Below are positions 34,528 to 43,570 of a stretch of DNA of 64,000 bases, piece after piece. The stretch comes from JAAZBW01 sp035647855. GTDB lineage: Bacteria > Actinomycetota > Actinomycetes > Actinomycetales > Actinomycetaceae. The stretch lies in the NCBI GenBank assembly GCA_035647855.1, contig DASRMP010000053.1, positions 21,716 to 85,715 of the forward strand. Direction: 5' to 3'. Positions within the stretch are counted from its first letter, which is position 1. Each line of letters opens with the position of its first letter. Position numbers and translations under genes: made by a program. The notes below the pieces were generated by a model. The model did not search any database, had not been told where the DNA came from, and saw nothing but the letters and a program-made list of their open reading frames with translations.

Positions 34528-35766
34528 ATGAGCGAGACACTTGCGGCCCTTGAGGTCGAGGTTCGGGAACTGGTGCGACGGAGAGGCGTCGACCCGTGGG
34601 CCGACCATTCCGCGACCCGTCGGCTGGTCAACGAGGTGGTCGACGATTGGGGCGACCGGTCACTGGCCGGGCTCGTCCCGCCGCTCGTCAGCGTCGACGA
34701 CGCCTCACGCCGCCTGATGGACACCGTGGCCGGGCTCGGCCCGCTGCAGCCATACCTGGACGACCCTACGGTCGAGGAACTGTGGCTCAACGGACCCGAT
34801 CAGTTGTTCGTCGCACGCTCGGGCAGATCCGAGCTCACTCCGGTCATGATCGACCACCAGTCGATCAAGGATCTGGTCGAGCGCATGCTGCGCACGTCCG
34901 GCCGGCGGATCGACATGTCGCAGCCGTTCGTGGACGCTGCGCTACCCGGTGGTGAACGGCTACATGTGGTGATCCCTCCGGTAACCGGTGCGCATTGGGC
35001 CGTGAACATCCGGAAGTTCGTCGCCCGGATGCGCTCACTGCAGGACCTCGTCCGCGCCGGCTCCCTTACAGCGGAGGCGGCCGACTTCCTGCATGCCGCC
35101 GTCGTCGCGGGACTCAACATCCTGGTCTCGGGCGCCACTCAGGCAGGAAAAACCACGATGGTGGCCGCGATGGCCGCATCGATCCCGGCTTCGCAGCGGG
35201 TCGTCACGTGCGAAGAAGTGTTCGAATTGAATCTCGCGAACCGGGATTGCGTCGGGCTGCAATGCCGCCAACCCAGCCTGGAAGGCACGGGTGAGATACC
35301 GCTGCGGCGTCTCGTCAAGGAGTCGCTGCGGATGAGGCCGGACCGGCTGATCGTAGGCGAGGTGCGTGAGGCGGAGGCGTTCGACCTGCTCATTGCCCTG
35401 AATTCAGGATTACCCGGCATGTCAACCATCCACGCGAACTCCGCCCGCGAGGCCGTCACCAAGCTCGCCACGCTTCCGCTACTCGCCGGCGAGAACGTCT
35501 CGTCCGCGTTTGTGACGCCGACCGTCGCCCAGGCCCTCGACGTCGTCGTCCACCTCGACCTGGACCGTGACGGGCGGCGATCGGTGCGGGAGATTCTGGC
35601 CGTAACGGGACGTGTCGAAGGGGCGACCATCGAGACGTCCGGCCTGTTCGCCAGGCGGCAGGAACGCCTCGTTCGCACGGGTGCCTGGACGGGGCCAACG
35701 GAGCCGTTCACGCGTGCGGGCATCGAGATCACGGCAGTCCTCGGCCGGGGTGGCTCATGGGCGTGA
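34528..35766 (+). CDS. tadA: Tad pilus assembly ATPase TadA/CpaF
   Basis: A 412-residue type II/IV secretion ATPase. The N-terminal domain holds TVEELWLNGPDQLFV, the Walker A is SGATQAGKTTM (about 202-212), the Asp box VTCEEVFELNL, Walker B RPDRLIVGEVREAEAFDLL and the His box GMSTIHANSAREAV. It powers pilin polymerisation at the membrane. The ATG at 34528 follows GGGGGCAGG; the extra upstream frame is not conserved. It opens the tad operon and overlaps tadB by 10 bp. tadZ, normally just upstream, is missing. Confidence 0.93.
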   Translation: MSETLAALEVEVRELVRRRGVDPWADHSATRRLVNEVVDDWGDRSLAGLVPPLVSVDDASRRLMDTVAGLGPLQPYLDDPTVEELWLNGPDQLFVARSGRSELTPVMIDHQSIKDLVERMLRTSGRRIDMSQPFVDAALPGGERLHVVIPPVTGAHWAVNIRKFVARMRSLQDLVRAGSLTAEAADFLHAAVVAGLNILVSGATQAGKTTMVAAMAASIPASQRVVTCEEVFELNLANRDCVGLQCRQPSLEGTGEIPLRRLVKESLRMRPDRLIVGEVREAEAFDLLIALNSGLPGMSTIHANSAREAVTKLATLPLLAGENVSSAFVTPTVAQALDVVVHLDLDRDGRRSVREILAVTGRVEGATIETSGLFARRQERLVRTGAWTGPTEPFTRAGIEITAVLGRGGSWA

Positions 35767-36608
35767 TTCTCGGCCTGATGCTGGGGGCCGGCCTTCTCCT
35801 TGTCTGGCTCTCGTTCTTCCCGGAGCAGACAGGGATACACCATCCACGGGCGGACCGGCTCAGGGATTTGCTCGTGCAGGCGGGCTGGCCCGGCGCGAGC
35901 CCGGCGGGCTTCATCGCACTGAGCATTGCCTCCGGAGTGATCGCGGCAGCGGTGATTGCGCTCGTCACTGGTGCCGTGACGGTCGGAGTCGCTTTCGGTG
36001 TCATCGCCGGTTTCGTCCCGACGGCGGTCGTCCGCTCCCGTGCCGCCAAGCGCCGCACCACGTTCCACGAGTTGTGGCCCGAGGCGATCGAGGGAGTCCT
36101 CTCCGCCGTCCGCGCCGGAATGTCACTCCCCGAGGCGCTCGGCTCGCTGGCCGAGCGTGGGCCCGAACCGATGCGCGAGCACTTCTCTGCGTTCGCCGGC
36201 GACTACGCCGTGACTGCCCGCTTCGACGAAAGCCTTGACCGACTCAAGGAACGATTCGCGGATCCAATGGCCGACCGCGTCGCCGAAGCTCTCCGGATCA
36301 CCCGGGAAGTCGGAGGCACCGATCTCGGCACGACACTGCGGTCGCTTGCGACGATGCTCCGCGCTGACCTGCGCACACGCGGCGAGCTGCGAGCACGGCA
36401 ATCGTGGACGGTCAACGCCGCGCGCCTCGCCGTCGCCGCGCCGTGGGCCGTGCTTGCAGTCCTCGGGACCCGGACCGATTCGATCGGCGCGTTCGACTCG
36501 GCCGCCGGAGTGCTCATACTCGCCGGCGGCGCGAGCGCGAGCGTCTTCGCCTACTGGCTCATGATGCGGATCGGCGCGCTTCCCGAGGATCGGCGGGTGC
36601 TGCGATGA
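35757..36608 (+). CDS. tadB: Tad pilus inner-membrane platform protein TadB
   Basis: A 283-residue protein of the GspF/TadB family with an N-terminal transmembrane segment, a hydrophobic pair at about 55-95, a central cytoplasmic helical domain (LWPEAIEGVLSAVRAGMSLPEALGSLAERGP) and C-terminal membrane helices. The GspF-like repeat MADRVAEALRITREVGGTDLGTTL is typical. It should pair with TadC to guide pilin assembly driven by TadA. It is coupled to both neighbours (10-bp overlap with tadA and 4-bp overlap with tadC). Confidence 0.88.
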   Translation: MGVILGLMLGAGLLLVWLSFFPEQTGIHHPRADRLRDLLVQAGWPGASPAGFIALSIASGVIAAAVIALVTGAVTVGVAFGVIAGFVPTAVVRSRAAKRRTTFHELWPEAIEGVLSAVRAGMSLPEALGSLAERGPEPMREHFSAFAGDYAVTARFDESLDRLKERFADPMADRVAEALRITREVGGTDLGTTLRSLATMLRADLRTRGELRARQSWTVNAARLAVAAPWAVLAVLGTRTDSIGAFDSAAGVLILAGGASASVFAYWLMMRIGALPEDRRVLR

Positions 36609-37534
36609 CCGGCTGGGTTCTCGGCGCACTCATCGGCGCGATCGGCGGCGCGGGCTTCTGGCTCATCACGTGGACCTGGTCACGGCGCCGCATCACTCTC
36701 GCCGAGCGGGTCGCGCCGTACTCGCGTGAGCGTCCCCGCGGCTCGCGGCTGCTGCAATCCGACGCCGAGCCGTCACCCTTCGGTCCGTTCGCCGCGGCGC
36801 TCCGCCCCCTGGTGCAGGACCTTTCTCGCGGGCTCGAACGCCTGGGTTCCTCGGAGGTGACGATCGCGGCGCGACTCCGCGAGGCCGGCCGCACGACGAC
36901 TGTCGAGCAGTTTCGCCTCGAACAGGTCGCCTGGGCGTGCCTGGGCGGGGGAGCGGGCCTCATCCTTGCGCTCGCTGTCGCCGCCCGTGGTGGCAACCTC
37001 GTCGCGGGGGTGGTGCTGGTTGCGGTGGGAGCACTCGGCAGCGCGCTCGCCGCGGACTACTCTCTGTCCATTGCCGCGAGACGGCGAACGGAACGGATCC
37101 TCGCGGAACTGCCCGACCTCGCCGAACTCGCTGCCCTCGCAGTGGGCGCGGGCGAGAGTCCCGCAAAGGCGCTCGAGCGGGTGTCGTCCGCGTCGAACGG
37201 CGAGCTCGCCACGGAGTTCGGCGACGTCGTCGCCCGGAGCCGAACGGGCGTCCCCTTCACACGAGCCCTCGAGGAGCTTGCCAACCGGACGACATCGCCC
37301 GAACTCGCCCGCTTCGCCGACGCGATCGTCGTGGCCACCGAGCGCGGCACGCCGCTGGCGGCCGTGCTCCGCGCCCAGGCCGCCGATCTCCGCGAGAGCG
37401 CCCGCGCGCGCCTCCTCGAAGTGGGCGGCAACAAGGAACTCTGGATGATGGCCCCGGTTGTCTTCTTGGTTCTCCCAATCACCGTGATCTTCGCGCTCTT
37501 CCCTGGCCTGGCCATGCTGCAGGTCGGGATGTGA
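36605..37534 (+). CDS. tadC: Tad pilus inner-membrane platform protein TadC
   Basis: A 309-residue GspF/TadC-family membrane protein. An N-terminal helix (VLGALIGAIGGAGFWLI), a second pair near residues 110-150, the cytoplasmic GspF domain (LPDLAELAALAVGAGESPAKALERVS, with GVPFTRALEELANRT) and a C-terminal helix (MMAPVVFLVLPITVIFALFPG) are visible. The ATG at 36605 overlaps the tadB stop by 4 bp; the long open frame upstream of it is a shadow of tadB. It forms the platform with TadB. Confidence 0.88.
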   Translation: MTGWVLGALIGAIGGAGFWLITWTWSRRRITLAERVAPYSRERPRGSRLLQSDAEPSPFGPFAAALRPLVQDLSRGLERLGSSEVTIAARLREAGRTTTVEQFRLEQVAWACLGGGAGLILALAVAARGGNLVAGVVLVAVGALGSALAADYSLSIAARRRTERILAELPDLAELAALAVGAGESPAKALERVSSASNGELATEFGDVVARSRTGVPFTRALEELANRTTSPELARFADAIVVATERGTPLAAVLRAQAADLRESARARLLEVGGNKELWMMAPVVFLVLPITVIFALFPGLAMLQVGM

Positions 37535-37571
37535 CGAACCTTCGGGTCGGACAGAAAAGGAAAGGAATCCC

Positions 37572-37760
37572 ATGGAATGGCTCAACCACCCGCGAGCGAA
37601 GCTGGCGGCCTTGCTCCACGACGAACGCGGGGACGTCCCTGGCTGGGTAATGGTGACACTAATGACCGCGGGGCTCGTCGCGCTCATCTGGTCACTCGCG
37701 GGCGGCGCGCTCGCCGACCTCTTCAACCAGGCGATCGGTCGAGTGGCCGGCGGCGGCTGA
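37572..37760 (+). CDS. Flp pilin-like DUF4244 small protein
   Basis: A 62-residue protein with a charged start, the junction DERGDVPGW and one hydrophobic segment (VMVTLMTAGLVALIWSLAGGAL) ending in FNQAIGRVAGGG. The Gly-x5 hydrophobic layout, size and position after tadC are those of actinobacterial DUF4244/Flp-like pilins; the cleavage site for the prepilin peptidase is probably near GDVPG. AAGGAAATCC lies upstream of ATG 37572. It is the probable pilus subunit of this operon. Confidence 0.8.
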   Translation: MEWLNHPRAKLAALLHDERGDVPGWVMVTLMTAGLVALIWSLAGGALADLFNQAIGRVAGGG

Positions 37761-38179
37761 GAGAGCGGGCCGAGCCGAGGAGTCGGACCGATCCGGTCCG
37801 CACGAGCGAGCGCGGCTCCGCGGTCGTCGACTTCGTCATGGTCGGCGCGCTCGTGATCGCCGTATTCATGGCGCTCATCCAGCTCTCCCTCGCGTTGCAC
37901 GTCCGAAACATTCTCATGGACTCCGCGGCGGAAGGCGCGCGATTCGGCGCGAGTGCGGGCGCCACGCCGGCCGACGCCGTCAGCCGCACCCGCTACCTCA
38001 TCTCCCTGGCGTTGCCCACGTCCTTTGGGTCGGGTGTGAGCGCCGTCGACACGACTCACGACGGCGTTGCCACCGTGCGCGTCGACGTGTCCGCGCCACT
38101 GCCGGTTATCGCGCTGACCGGGGTCGGGCCGACGGTCAACCTCTCGGCCCACGCCATCGACGAGGACGGACTGCCGTGA
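37757..38179 (+). CDS. TadE-like minor pilin (start uncertain)
   Basis: The coding part begins after the pilin gene: SERGSAVVDFVMVGALVIAVFMALIQL is the TadE-type Gly-Ser junction and transmembrane segment, followed by a soluble domain (LHVRNILMDSAAEGARFGASAG). In this frame there is no clear ATG or GTG near the junction; a CTG at 37757 overlapping the pilin stop (CTGA) is the simplest translational-coupling start, and I use it. The frame is open back to 37577 inside the pilin gene. Function: minor pilin or assembly protein on the outer face of the membrane. It overlaps the next gene by 4 bp. Confidence 0.68.
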   Translation: MRERAEPRSRTDPVRTSERGSAVVDFVMVGALVIAVFMALIQLSLALHVRNILMDSAAEGARFGASAGATPADAVSRTRYLISLALPTSFGSGVSAVDTTHDGVATVRVDVSAPLPVIALTGVGPTVNLSAHAIDEDGLP

Positions 38180-38625
38180 CTTTTCGTGAGAAGCTCCGCC
38201 GCCTTCAGGACGAGGACGGTTCCGCCGTCATTGAGTTCCTGGGGCTGGCATTCGTGCTGCTGATCCCGCTCGTCTATCTCGTCATTGCCTTCTTCCAGAT
38301 CCAAGGCGCGGCGTTCGCCGCCGAGGGGGCCGCCCGCGACGCCGGACGCCTCATGGCCGCCGGCCGCGACGAGTTGGTCGGCCGTCAGGCGGCCGCGATG
38401 GCCATCGAGATCGCGTTCGACGACGCCGGGATCACCGCGGATCCGGTGGTCAGTATTGCGTGCGGCGCGTCGCCCTGCCTGACCGGCGGCGCGACGATCC
38501 AGGTGATCGTCTCCACCGAGGTCCCTCTGCCCTTGATCCCGCTGGGCGTCGTGGACGCGCTGGGTGCCACCGTCCCGGTGGAGGGCACGGCGGTCCACGT
38601 CGTCGATCGGTTCGTGGACCGATGA
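38176..38625 (+). CDS. TadE-like protein 2
   Basis: A 149-residue protein with a charged N-terminus, the TadE junction DEDGSAVIEFLGLAFVLLIPLVYLVIAFF and then a soluble extracytoplasmic domain containing one cysteine pair (SIACGASPCL), which may form a disulfide. GTG at 38176 overlaps the preceding stop and the stop overlaps the following ATG. A second TadE-type protein is typical of actinobacterial tad clusters. The role, presumably pilus biogenesis, follows from context. Confidence 0.82.
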   Translation: MTFREKLRRLQDEDGSAVIEFLGLAFVLLIPLVYLVIAFFQIQGAAFAAEGAARDAGRLMAAGRDELVGRQAAAMAIEIAFDDAGITADPVVSIACGASPCLTGGATIQVIVSTEVPLPLIPLGVVDALGATVPVEGTAVHVVDRFVDR

Positions 38626-39071
38626 GGGCGCGTCCACGGCACGACGACGAGGACGGCCAGGTCATGCTCCTCATCCTCGGATTCGCCACGGTGGTGATCG
38701 CGCTCGTGTTCGTGGTGGCGTCGGTCGCGGCGCTCCACATCGAGCGGAAGCAGTTGCTCGCCGCGGCGGATGCCGCCGCTCTGGGCGCGGCTGCGGCAGT
38801 GGACATGGACGATTACTACGCCGGCGGCGGTGGCGAGATCGTCGTGAGCGACGAGTCGGTGCGCGGCGCCGTCGAGGGATACCTCACGGAGTATGCCGGC
38901 GGACTCGGATTGCGTGAGGCGCGGATCGAGGACCCAACCGGGACCACGGACGGCAGGAACGTGACCGTGACGCTGTCGAGCCTGGCGGAGATCCCCCTGG
39001 TCCCGTGGCTGACGGACGCCGTGCCGGACCTGGTGCGAGTCGAGGTGACAACGCAGGCCCGCGCGGGCTGA
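38622..39071 (+). CDS. TadG-like/Rv3656-type secretion-associated protein
   Basis: A 149-residue protein. Residues about 8-40 (DEDGQVMLLILGFATVVIALVFVVASVAALHIERKQLLAAADAAALGAA) match the TadG-like N-terminal membrane anchor found in Tad operons ('pilus assembly TadG N-terminal' or 'helicase/secretion neighbourhood' proteins). A soluble domain of about 90 residues follows with no catalytic motif. The ATG at 38622 overlaps the previous stop (ATGA). It is the last gene of the operon; 76 bp separate it from the convergent CNNM-type gene. Confidence 0.8.
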   Translation: MRARPRHDDEDGQVMLLILGFATVVIALVFVVASVAALHIERKQLLAAADAAALGAAAAVDMDDYYAGGGGEIVVSDESVRGAVEGYLTEYAGGLGLREARIEDPTGTTDGRNVTVTLSSLAEIPLVPWLTDAVPDLVRVEVTTQARAG

Positions 39072-39147
39072 GCGCCGGGACCAGGTATTCGCCCGCCTCG
39101 GCGAGTTCGCCGGCGATCGCGCCGGATGCCCTTGTCACTCGGCAGGG

Positions 39148-40566
39148 CTACGCCCCCGGGCCGCGGCGGGAAGACTCGTCGCCGGTCTCGTCAGAGATGG
39201 CGAGGTCCGGGACCGCGACGGCGGTCTCGCCCGGCTCGTCCACGGCGCCATTGCCGGCGCCCTCGGCGTCAACGGACTCATCCTCGACTCGCTCAACGCG
39301 AACGCGCGCGATGCGGTGACGGTCTACGGTGATGACCCGGAGTTCGAAGCCCGGGACCGGGACGGCGTCGCCCTCGACGGCGACGCGCCCGAGGACAGCC
39401 ATGATGTACCCGCCAACGGTCTGGTAGGAGCCGTCGTCGGGGAGTTCGATGCCCGTGGACGCGGCGAACTCCTGGAGGATGAGCCCGCCATCGACCTCGA
39501 TCACGCCCGCCGACTTCAGGACCGAGTCCTCGGGGCCAGGCGAGACGTCGTACTCGTCGTAGATCTCGCCGACGATCTCCTCCATGAGATCCTCCATGGT
39601 GACGATGCCGTCGGTGCCACCGTATTCGTCGACGACGATGGCGATCTGGTGGCCCTCTGCGCGCATGATGTTGATCGCGCGCAGCACGTGAACCGTGCCG
39701 GGGAACATGACGATGGGGCGAGTGACTGCGCGGACGATAGTTCGCTGGCGATCCTCGACCCGCATGAGGTCGCGGAGATGAACGAAGCCGAGGATGTCGT
39801 CGGCGTCCTCGCCGTAAACGGGGTACCGGGAGTTCGGCAGGCCATGCGCGGCGTGGAGGGCGACTTCGATGGTGTCGTCGCCGTCGAGGAAGTTGACGTC
39901 GGTGCGCGGGCGCATGACCTCGACGAGGGTGCGCTCGGCGGCGTCGAAGACGTCCTGGAGAATTCGGCGGTTCGCCTCCGAGATTGCGTCCGACGTGGTG
40001 ACCATCGCGCGGATCTCCTCCGCGGAGACGGCTTCCTTGTGGGCCTTCGGATCCCCGCCGAGGAGGCGGACCACGGCGTTGGTGGATACCGAGAGCAGCC
40101 AGATCACCGGGCGCATCAGACGCGCGAACGCGTTCAGGGGTGGCGCGACCACCTTGGTGACCTTCACTGCGTTCTGCATCGCCAGCCGTTTCGGCACGAG
40201 TTCGCCGAGCACGAGAGAGAGGTACGCGATGATCAGGGTCAGGCCGATCACGGCGGTCAGATCGGCGGCAGCCGTGGACATGCCGAGCGATTCGAGCCAG
40301 GGGACGAACGCCGGAGCGATCGTCGAGGCGCCGAAGGCCGAGGAGAAGAAGCCCGCGACCGTCACGCCGATCTGCACGGCGGAGAGGAAGAGGTTCGGAT
40401 TCCTGACAAGCCGGCCGATCTTCTCACCACGCGGCCCCGTGGCCTCGATCGCCTCGATCTGGCTCTGGCGGAGGTTGACGATCGCCATCTCCGTGCCGGC
40501 GAAGAGTCCGCCGATGAGGATGAAGAGCAGGACAAGCCCAATATTCAGCCATAAGCCAGAATCCAT
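39148..40566 (-). CDS. Hemolysin/CNNM family membrane protein (DUF21-CBS-CorC)
   Basis: A 472-residue protein. The N-terminal DUF21/CNNM transmembrane domain (LFAGTEMAIVNLRQSQIEAIEA, with a second helix set around AADLTAVIGLTLIIAYLSL) is followed by a CBS pair (VMRPRTDVNFLDGDD and VDEYGGTDGIVTMEDLMEEIVGEIYDE) and a C-terminal CorC/HlyC ligand domain. Family members transport magnesium or cobalt efflux; the haemolysin name is historical. The acidic C-terminal tail is low-complexity. It is convergent with the tad operon and divergent from prfB. Confidence 0.9.
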   Translation of the reverse strand: MDSGLWLNIGLVLLFILIGGLFAGTEMAIVNLRQSQIEAIEATGPRGEKIGRLVRNPNLFLSAVQIGVTVAGFFSSAFGASTIAPAFVPWLESLGMSTAAADLTAVIGLTLIIAYLSLVLGELVPKRLAMQNAVKVTKVVAPPLNAFARLMRPVIWLLSVSTNAVVRLLGGDPKAHKEAVSAEEIRAMVTTSDAISEANRRILQDVFDAAERTLVEVMRPRTDVNFLDGDDTIEVALHAAHGLPNSRYPVYGEDADDILGFVHLRDLMRVEDRQRTIVRAVTRPIVMFPGTVHVLRAINIMRAEGHQIAIVVDEYGGTDGIVTMEDLMEEIVGEIYDEYDVSPGPEDSVLKSAGVIEVDGGLILQEFAASTGIELPDDGSYQTVGGYIMAVLGRVAVEGDAVPVPGFELRVITVDRHRIARVRVERVEDESVDAEGAGNGAVDEPGETAVAVPDLAISDETGDESSRRGPGA

Positions 40567-40655
40567 GGAAATGAGGTTAGCCGAAACACGCGCCGGTCTG
40601 CGGCCGGGGGTGTAAATGCGTCAGATGGAGGGCTGCACGACGGCAGGTAGACTTG

Positions 40656-41774
40656 ATGATCGTGGCCACCGACTTCCCGAACGAAATCGCCGATCTGAGG
40701 CACACCTTCGAGCAAATCAGCGCCGTGATCGGCCCGGACGCGCTCCGCGAGCGAATCGCCGGGCTGTCCGAGCAGGCCTCAGAGCCAAACCTGTGGGATG
40801 ACCAGGAGAAGGCCCAGTCCGTCACCTCGGCGCTGTCCCACGCGCAGAGTGAACTCGAGCGCATCAACAAACTGGATGAACGCCTCGAGGAAGTGGAGAC
40901 GCTGGTGGAACTCGGCCAGGAGGAGGACGACGCCGAGACGCTCGCGGAGGCCGAGAGTGCTCTTCGCAGGCTGCGCAAGGATCTCGCGGACATGGAGGTG
41001 CGGACGCTTCTGAACGGCGAGTACGACGATCGCAGCGCCGTCGTGACGATCCGTTCGGGTGCGGGCGGAGTGGACGCCGCCGATTTCGCGGAGATGCTCC
41101 TGCGGATGTACCTGCGCTGGGCCGAGCGCCACGGGTACCCGACCAAGGTCATGGACACCTCCCACGCAGAGGAGGCGGGAATCAAGTCCGCCACGTTCGA
41201 GGTCGACGCGCCCTACGCGTACGGGACGCTTTCCGTGGAGGCGGGCACGCACCGGCTCGTGCGGATCTCGCCCTTCGACAACCAGGGCCGCCGGCAGACC
41301 TCGTTCGCCGCGGTCGAGGTGATTCCGCTCATCGAGAGCACGGACCACATCGACATCCCCGATGCGGACATCAAGGTCGACGTGTTCCGTTCGTCCGGGC
41401 CCGGCGGTCAGTCCGTCAACACCACGGACTCCGCTGTGCGGCTGACCCACCTGCCCACGGGCCTCGTGATCTCGATGCAGAACGAGAAGTCCCAGATCCA
41501 GAATCGAGCCGCCGCGCTCCGGGTGCTGCAGTCGCGTCTGCTCCTGCTGCAGCGCGAGCAGGAGAAGGCCGAGCAGAAAGAGCTGGCCGGAGACATCAAG
41601 GCCTCTTGGGGCGACCAGATGCGTTCCTACGTCCTTCACCCGTACCAGATGGTCAAGGACCTGCGTACCGAGCACGAGGTGGGGAACACCTCCGCCGTGT
41701 TCGACGGCGAGATCGACGACTTCATCGACGCCGGTATCCGCTGGCGCCGCCAGGAGGAACCTGCCACGGCCTAG
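40656..41774 (+). CDS. prfB: Peptide chain release factor 2 (RF2)
   Basis: A 372-residue class I release factor that terminates at UGA and UAA. The codon-recognition tripeptide SPF is in VRISPFDNQGRRQTSF, the catalytic GGQ in SSGPGGQSVNTTDSAVRL and the C-terminal RF-1 domain continues through QNEKSQIQNRAAAL. The reading frame is continuous from the start, so there is no programmed +1 frameshift, as usual in actinobacteria. ATG 40656 has AGGTAG upstream; TTG 40653 and GTG 40662 are alternatives. It leads the conserved prfB-ftsE-ftsX order. Confidence 0.95.
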   Translation: MIVATDFPNEIADLRHTFEQISAVIGPDALRERIAGLSEQASEPNLWDDQEKAQSVTSALSHAQSELERINKLDERLEEVETLVELGQEEDDAETLAEAESALRRLRKDLADMEVRTLLNGEYDDRSAVVTIRSGAGGVDAADFAEMLLRMYLRWAERHGYPTKVMDTSHAEEAGIKSATFEVDAPYAYGTLSVEAGTHRLVRISPFDNQGRRQTSFAAVEVIPLIESTDHIDIPDADIKVDVFRSSGPGGQSVNTTDSAVRLTHLPTGLVISMQNEKSQIQNRAAALRVLQSRLLLLQREQEKAEQKELAGDIKASWGDQMRSYVLHPYQMVKDLRTEHEVGNTSAVFDGEIDDFIDAGIRWRRQEEPATA

Positions 41775-41956
41775 GGGTCTCCGGCGCGCCCGCAGCCGGC
41801 CAAGAACTGTGAGGTGCGTGTGGCATTGATCGCAATACGCGCCGGAAGTCGCCCGGCGGTGTGTCCCTCGGGTTACTCTCAAGTAGAGCTTTAGACTCAA
41901 GATGGCCGGACCCAGCGTCACCCCCAACCCCCCAGCCGGCCGGAAACCCCAGCCAC

Positions 41957-42646
41957 GTGATTCGATTCGAGAACGTTTCCAAGGTCTACGCGCGCGGCGC
42001 TCGCCCTGCGCTGGACGAAGTGTCGGTGGAGATCGAACGCGGCGAGTTCGTGTTCATCGTGGGAGCCTCGGGTTCGGGCAAGTCCACGTTCCTCCACCTG
42101 GTGATGCGCGAGGAGCGTCCGACCTCTGGCACGGTGTTCGCACTCGGGCGTGACCTGTCCCAGGTGTCGAACTGGAAGGTGCCCCATCTCCGCCGGCAGA
42201 TCGGCGCCGTCTTCCAGGACTTCCGGCTCCTCAGCAACAAGAACGTCTACGAGAACGTCGCGATCGCCCTGCAGGTCATCGGCAAGCCCCGCCACCACAT
42301 TCAGACGAATGTGCCGGAGGTTCTCGAACTCGTGGGACTCGAGGGCAAGGAGAAGCGTCTGCCGCACGAACTCTCCGGCGGCGAGCAGCAGAGGGTTGCA
42401 ATCGCCCGCGCCTTCGTCAACCGCCCGGCGATCATCCTCGCCGACGAACCGACCGGGAACCTCAATCCCAAGACCTCCGTCGGCATCGTGCGGCTCCTTG
42501 ATCGCATCAACAAGACGGGTACCACGGTCGTGATGGCCACGCACGATCACGAAATCGTCGACACCATGCGCAAGCGCGTCATCGAACTCGTCGACGGCGT
42601 CGTCGCGCGCGACCAGGCTCGCGGCGTCTACGGGGCGGGGAGGTAA
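41957..42646 (+). CDS. ftsE: Cell division ATP-binding protein FtsE
   Basis: A 229-residue ABC ATPase. Walker A GASGSGKST near residue 35, Q-loop in FQDFRLLSNKNVYENVA, signature ELSGGEQQRVAIARAF, Walker B IILADEPTGNLNP and H-loop VMATHDHEIV are all intact. The GTG at 41957 (VIRFENVSKVY) starts where the family does; the upstream frame to 41861 is not conserved. FtsE binds FtsX and couples the divisome to peptidoglycan hydrolysis. It is 3 bp before ftsX. Confidence 0.96.
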   Translation: MIRFENVSKVYARGARPALDEVSVEIERGEFVFIVGASGSGKSTFLHLVMREERPTSGTVFALGRDLSQVSNWKVPHLRRQIGAVFQDFRLLSNKNVYENVAIALQVIGKPRHHIQTNVPEVLELVGLEGKEKRLPHELSGGEQQRVAIARAFVNRPAIILADEPTGNLNPKTSVGIVRLLDRINKTGTTVVMATHDHEIVDTMRKRVIELVDGVVARDQARGVYGAGR

Positions 42647-42649
42647 GGA

Positions 42650-43564
42650 ATGCGCTGGCAATTCGTCCTCTCCCAGACGTTCTCCGGGCTGCGGCGGAAC
42701 ATGTCGATGGCTGTGGCCGTCGCACTCGTCACCTTCATCTCGCTGCTGTTCGTCGGCCTCGCCGGTCTGCTCCAGTTCCAGGTGAACAAGATGCGCACCT
42801 ACCTGTACGACCAGGTGCAGGTCGCCGCGTTCATGTGCCCGGATCGCTCTACGGTCCCCAACTGCGCCGCCGGGGAGGTTACCCAGGAACAACTCGACGG
42901 TGTCCAGGAGCTTCTCGCCTCGTCGGACCTTGCGGGATACGTGGAGTCCGTCATCACCGAAACGCCGCAGGAGGCCTACGACAATCTCCGCCGCATCACG
43001 GACGCGCCGTGGGTCGAGCGTGTCGAGCCTGAGGACATGCAGTACGTCTTCCGGATCTCACTTCACGATCCGGAGCAGTACGAGATCATCGCGGACGAGC
43101 TCCGTGGCGTTGCCGGCGTCGAGCGCGTGATCGACCAGCGAGACGTACTCGAACCGCTCTTCGAGCTCCTCAACAAGACAACGGGACTGGCCCTCGGGCT
43201 CGGCCTCGTGATGGTAGTGGCCGCGGTGCTGCTCATCACCACCACCATTCGCCTCTCCGCGATGTCGCGCCGCCGCGAGACGTCGATCATGCGCCTGGTG
43301 GGCGCCTCGAACGCCTTCATCCAGTTGCCGTTCGTCCTCGAGGGAGTGACCTCCGCACTCGTTGGCGCGGGGCTCGCGATCGCGGCGCTCTGGGCCGGAG
43401 TCAGGTACGTGATCCAGGGTTGGTTCGGGGGCGGCGAGAACTCACTGGTCAACTTCATCGACACGACGGATGTGTGGATCATCTCGCCGTTCCTCATCCT
43501 CGCCGCGCTCCTACTCTCGATCCTCTCGTCCCTCATCACGCTTGGCCGCTACACAAAGGTGTGA
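42650..43564 (+). CDS. ftsX: Cell division membrane protein FtsX
   Basis: A 304-residue four-transmembrane MacB/FtsX-family protein: first helix at residues about 18-43, a large extracellular loop with a cysteine pair (MCPDRSTVPNCAAG) that may interact with the hydrolase, and three helices at the C-terminus (LALGLGLVMVVAAVLLITTTIRLSAMSRRRETSIMRL...). With FtsE it activates the peptidoglycan hydrolase encoded next. AGGTAAGGA precedes the ATG. The start and spacing support one transcript with ftsE and the M23 gene. Confidence 0.95.
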   Translation: MRWQFVLSQTFSGLRRNMSMAVAVALVTFISLLFVGLAGLLQFQVNKMRTYLYDQVQVAAFMCPDRSTVPNCAAGEVTQEQLDGVQELLASSDLAGYVESVITETPQEAYDNLRRITDAPWVERVEPEDMQYVFRISLHDPEQYEIIADELRGVAGVERVIDQRDVLEPLFELLNKTTGLALGLGLVMVVAAVLLITTTIRLSAMSRRRETSIMRLVGASNAFIQLPFVLEGVTSALVGAGLAIAALWAGVRYVIQGWFGGGENSLVNFIDTTDVWIISPFLILAALLLSILSSLITLGRYTKV

Positions 43565-43570
43565 GAAAAC

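Noticed and set aside
39148..40566. Haemolysin toxin gene
   Set aside because: The architecture is DUF21-CBS-CorC; the name is historical and nothing points to a cytolysin.
40653..41774. Programmed frameshift in prfB
   Set aside because: The frame is continuous from start to stop, with no in-frame early TGA, so no frameshift is needed.
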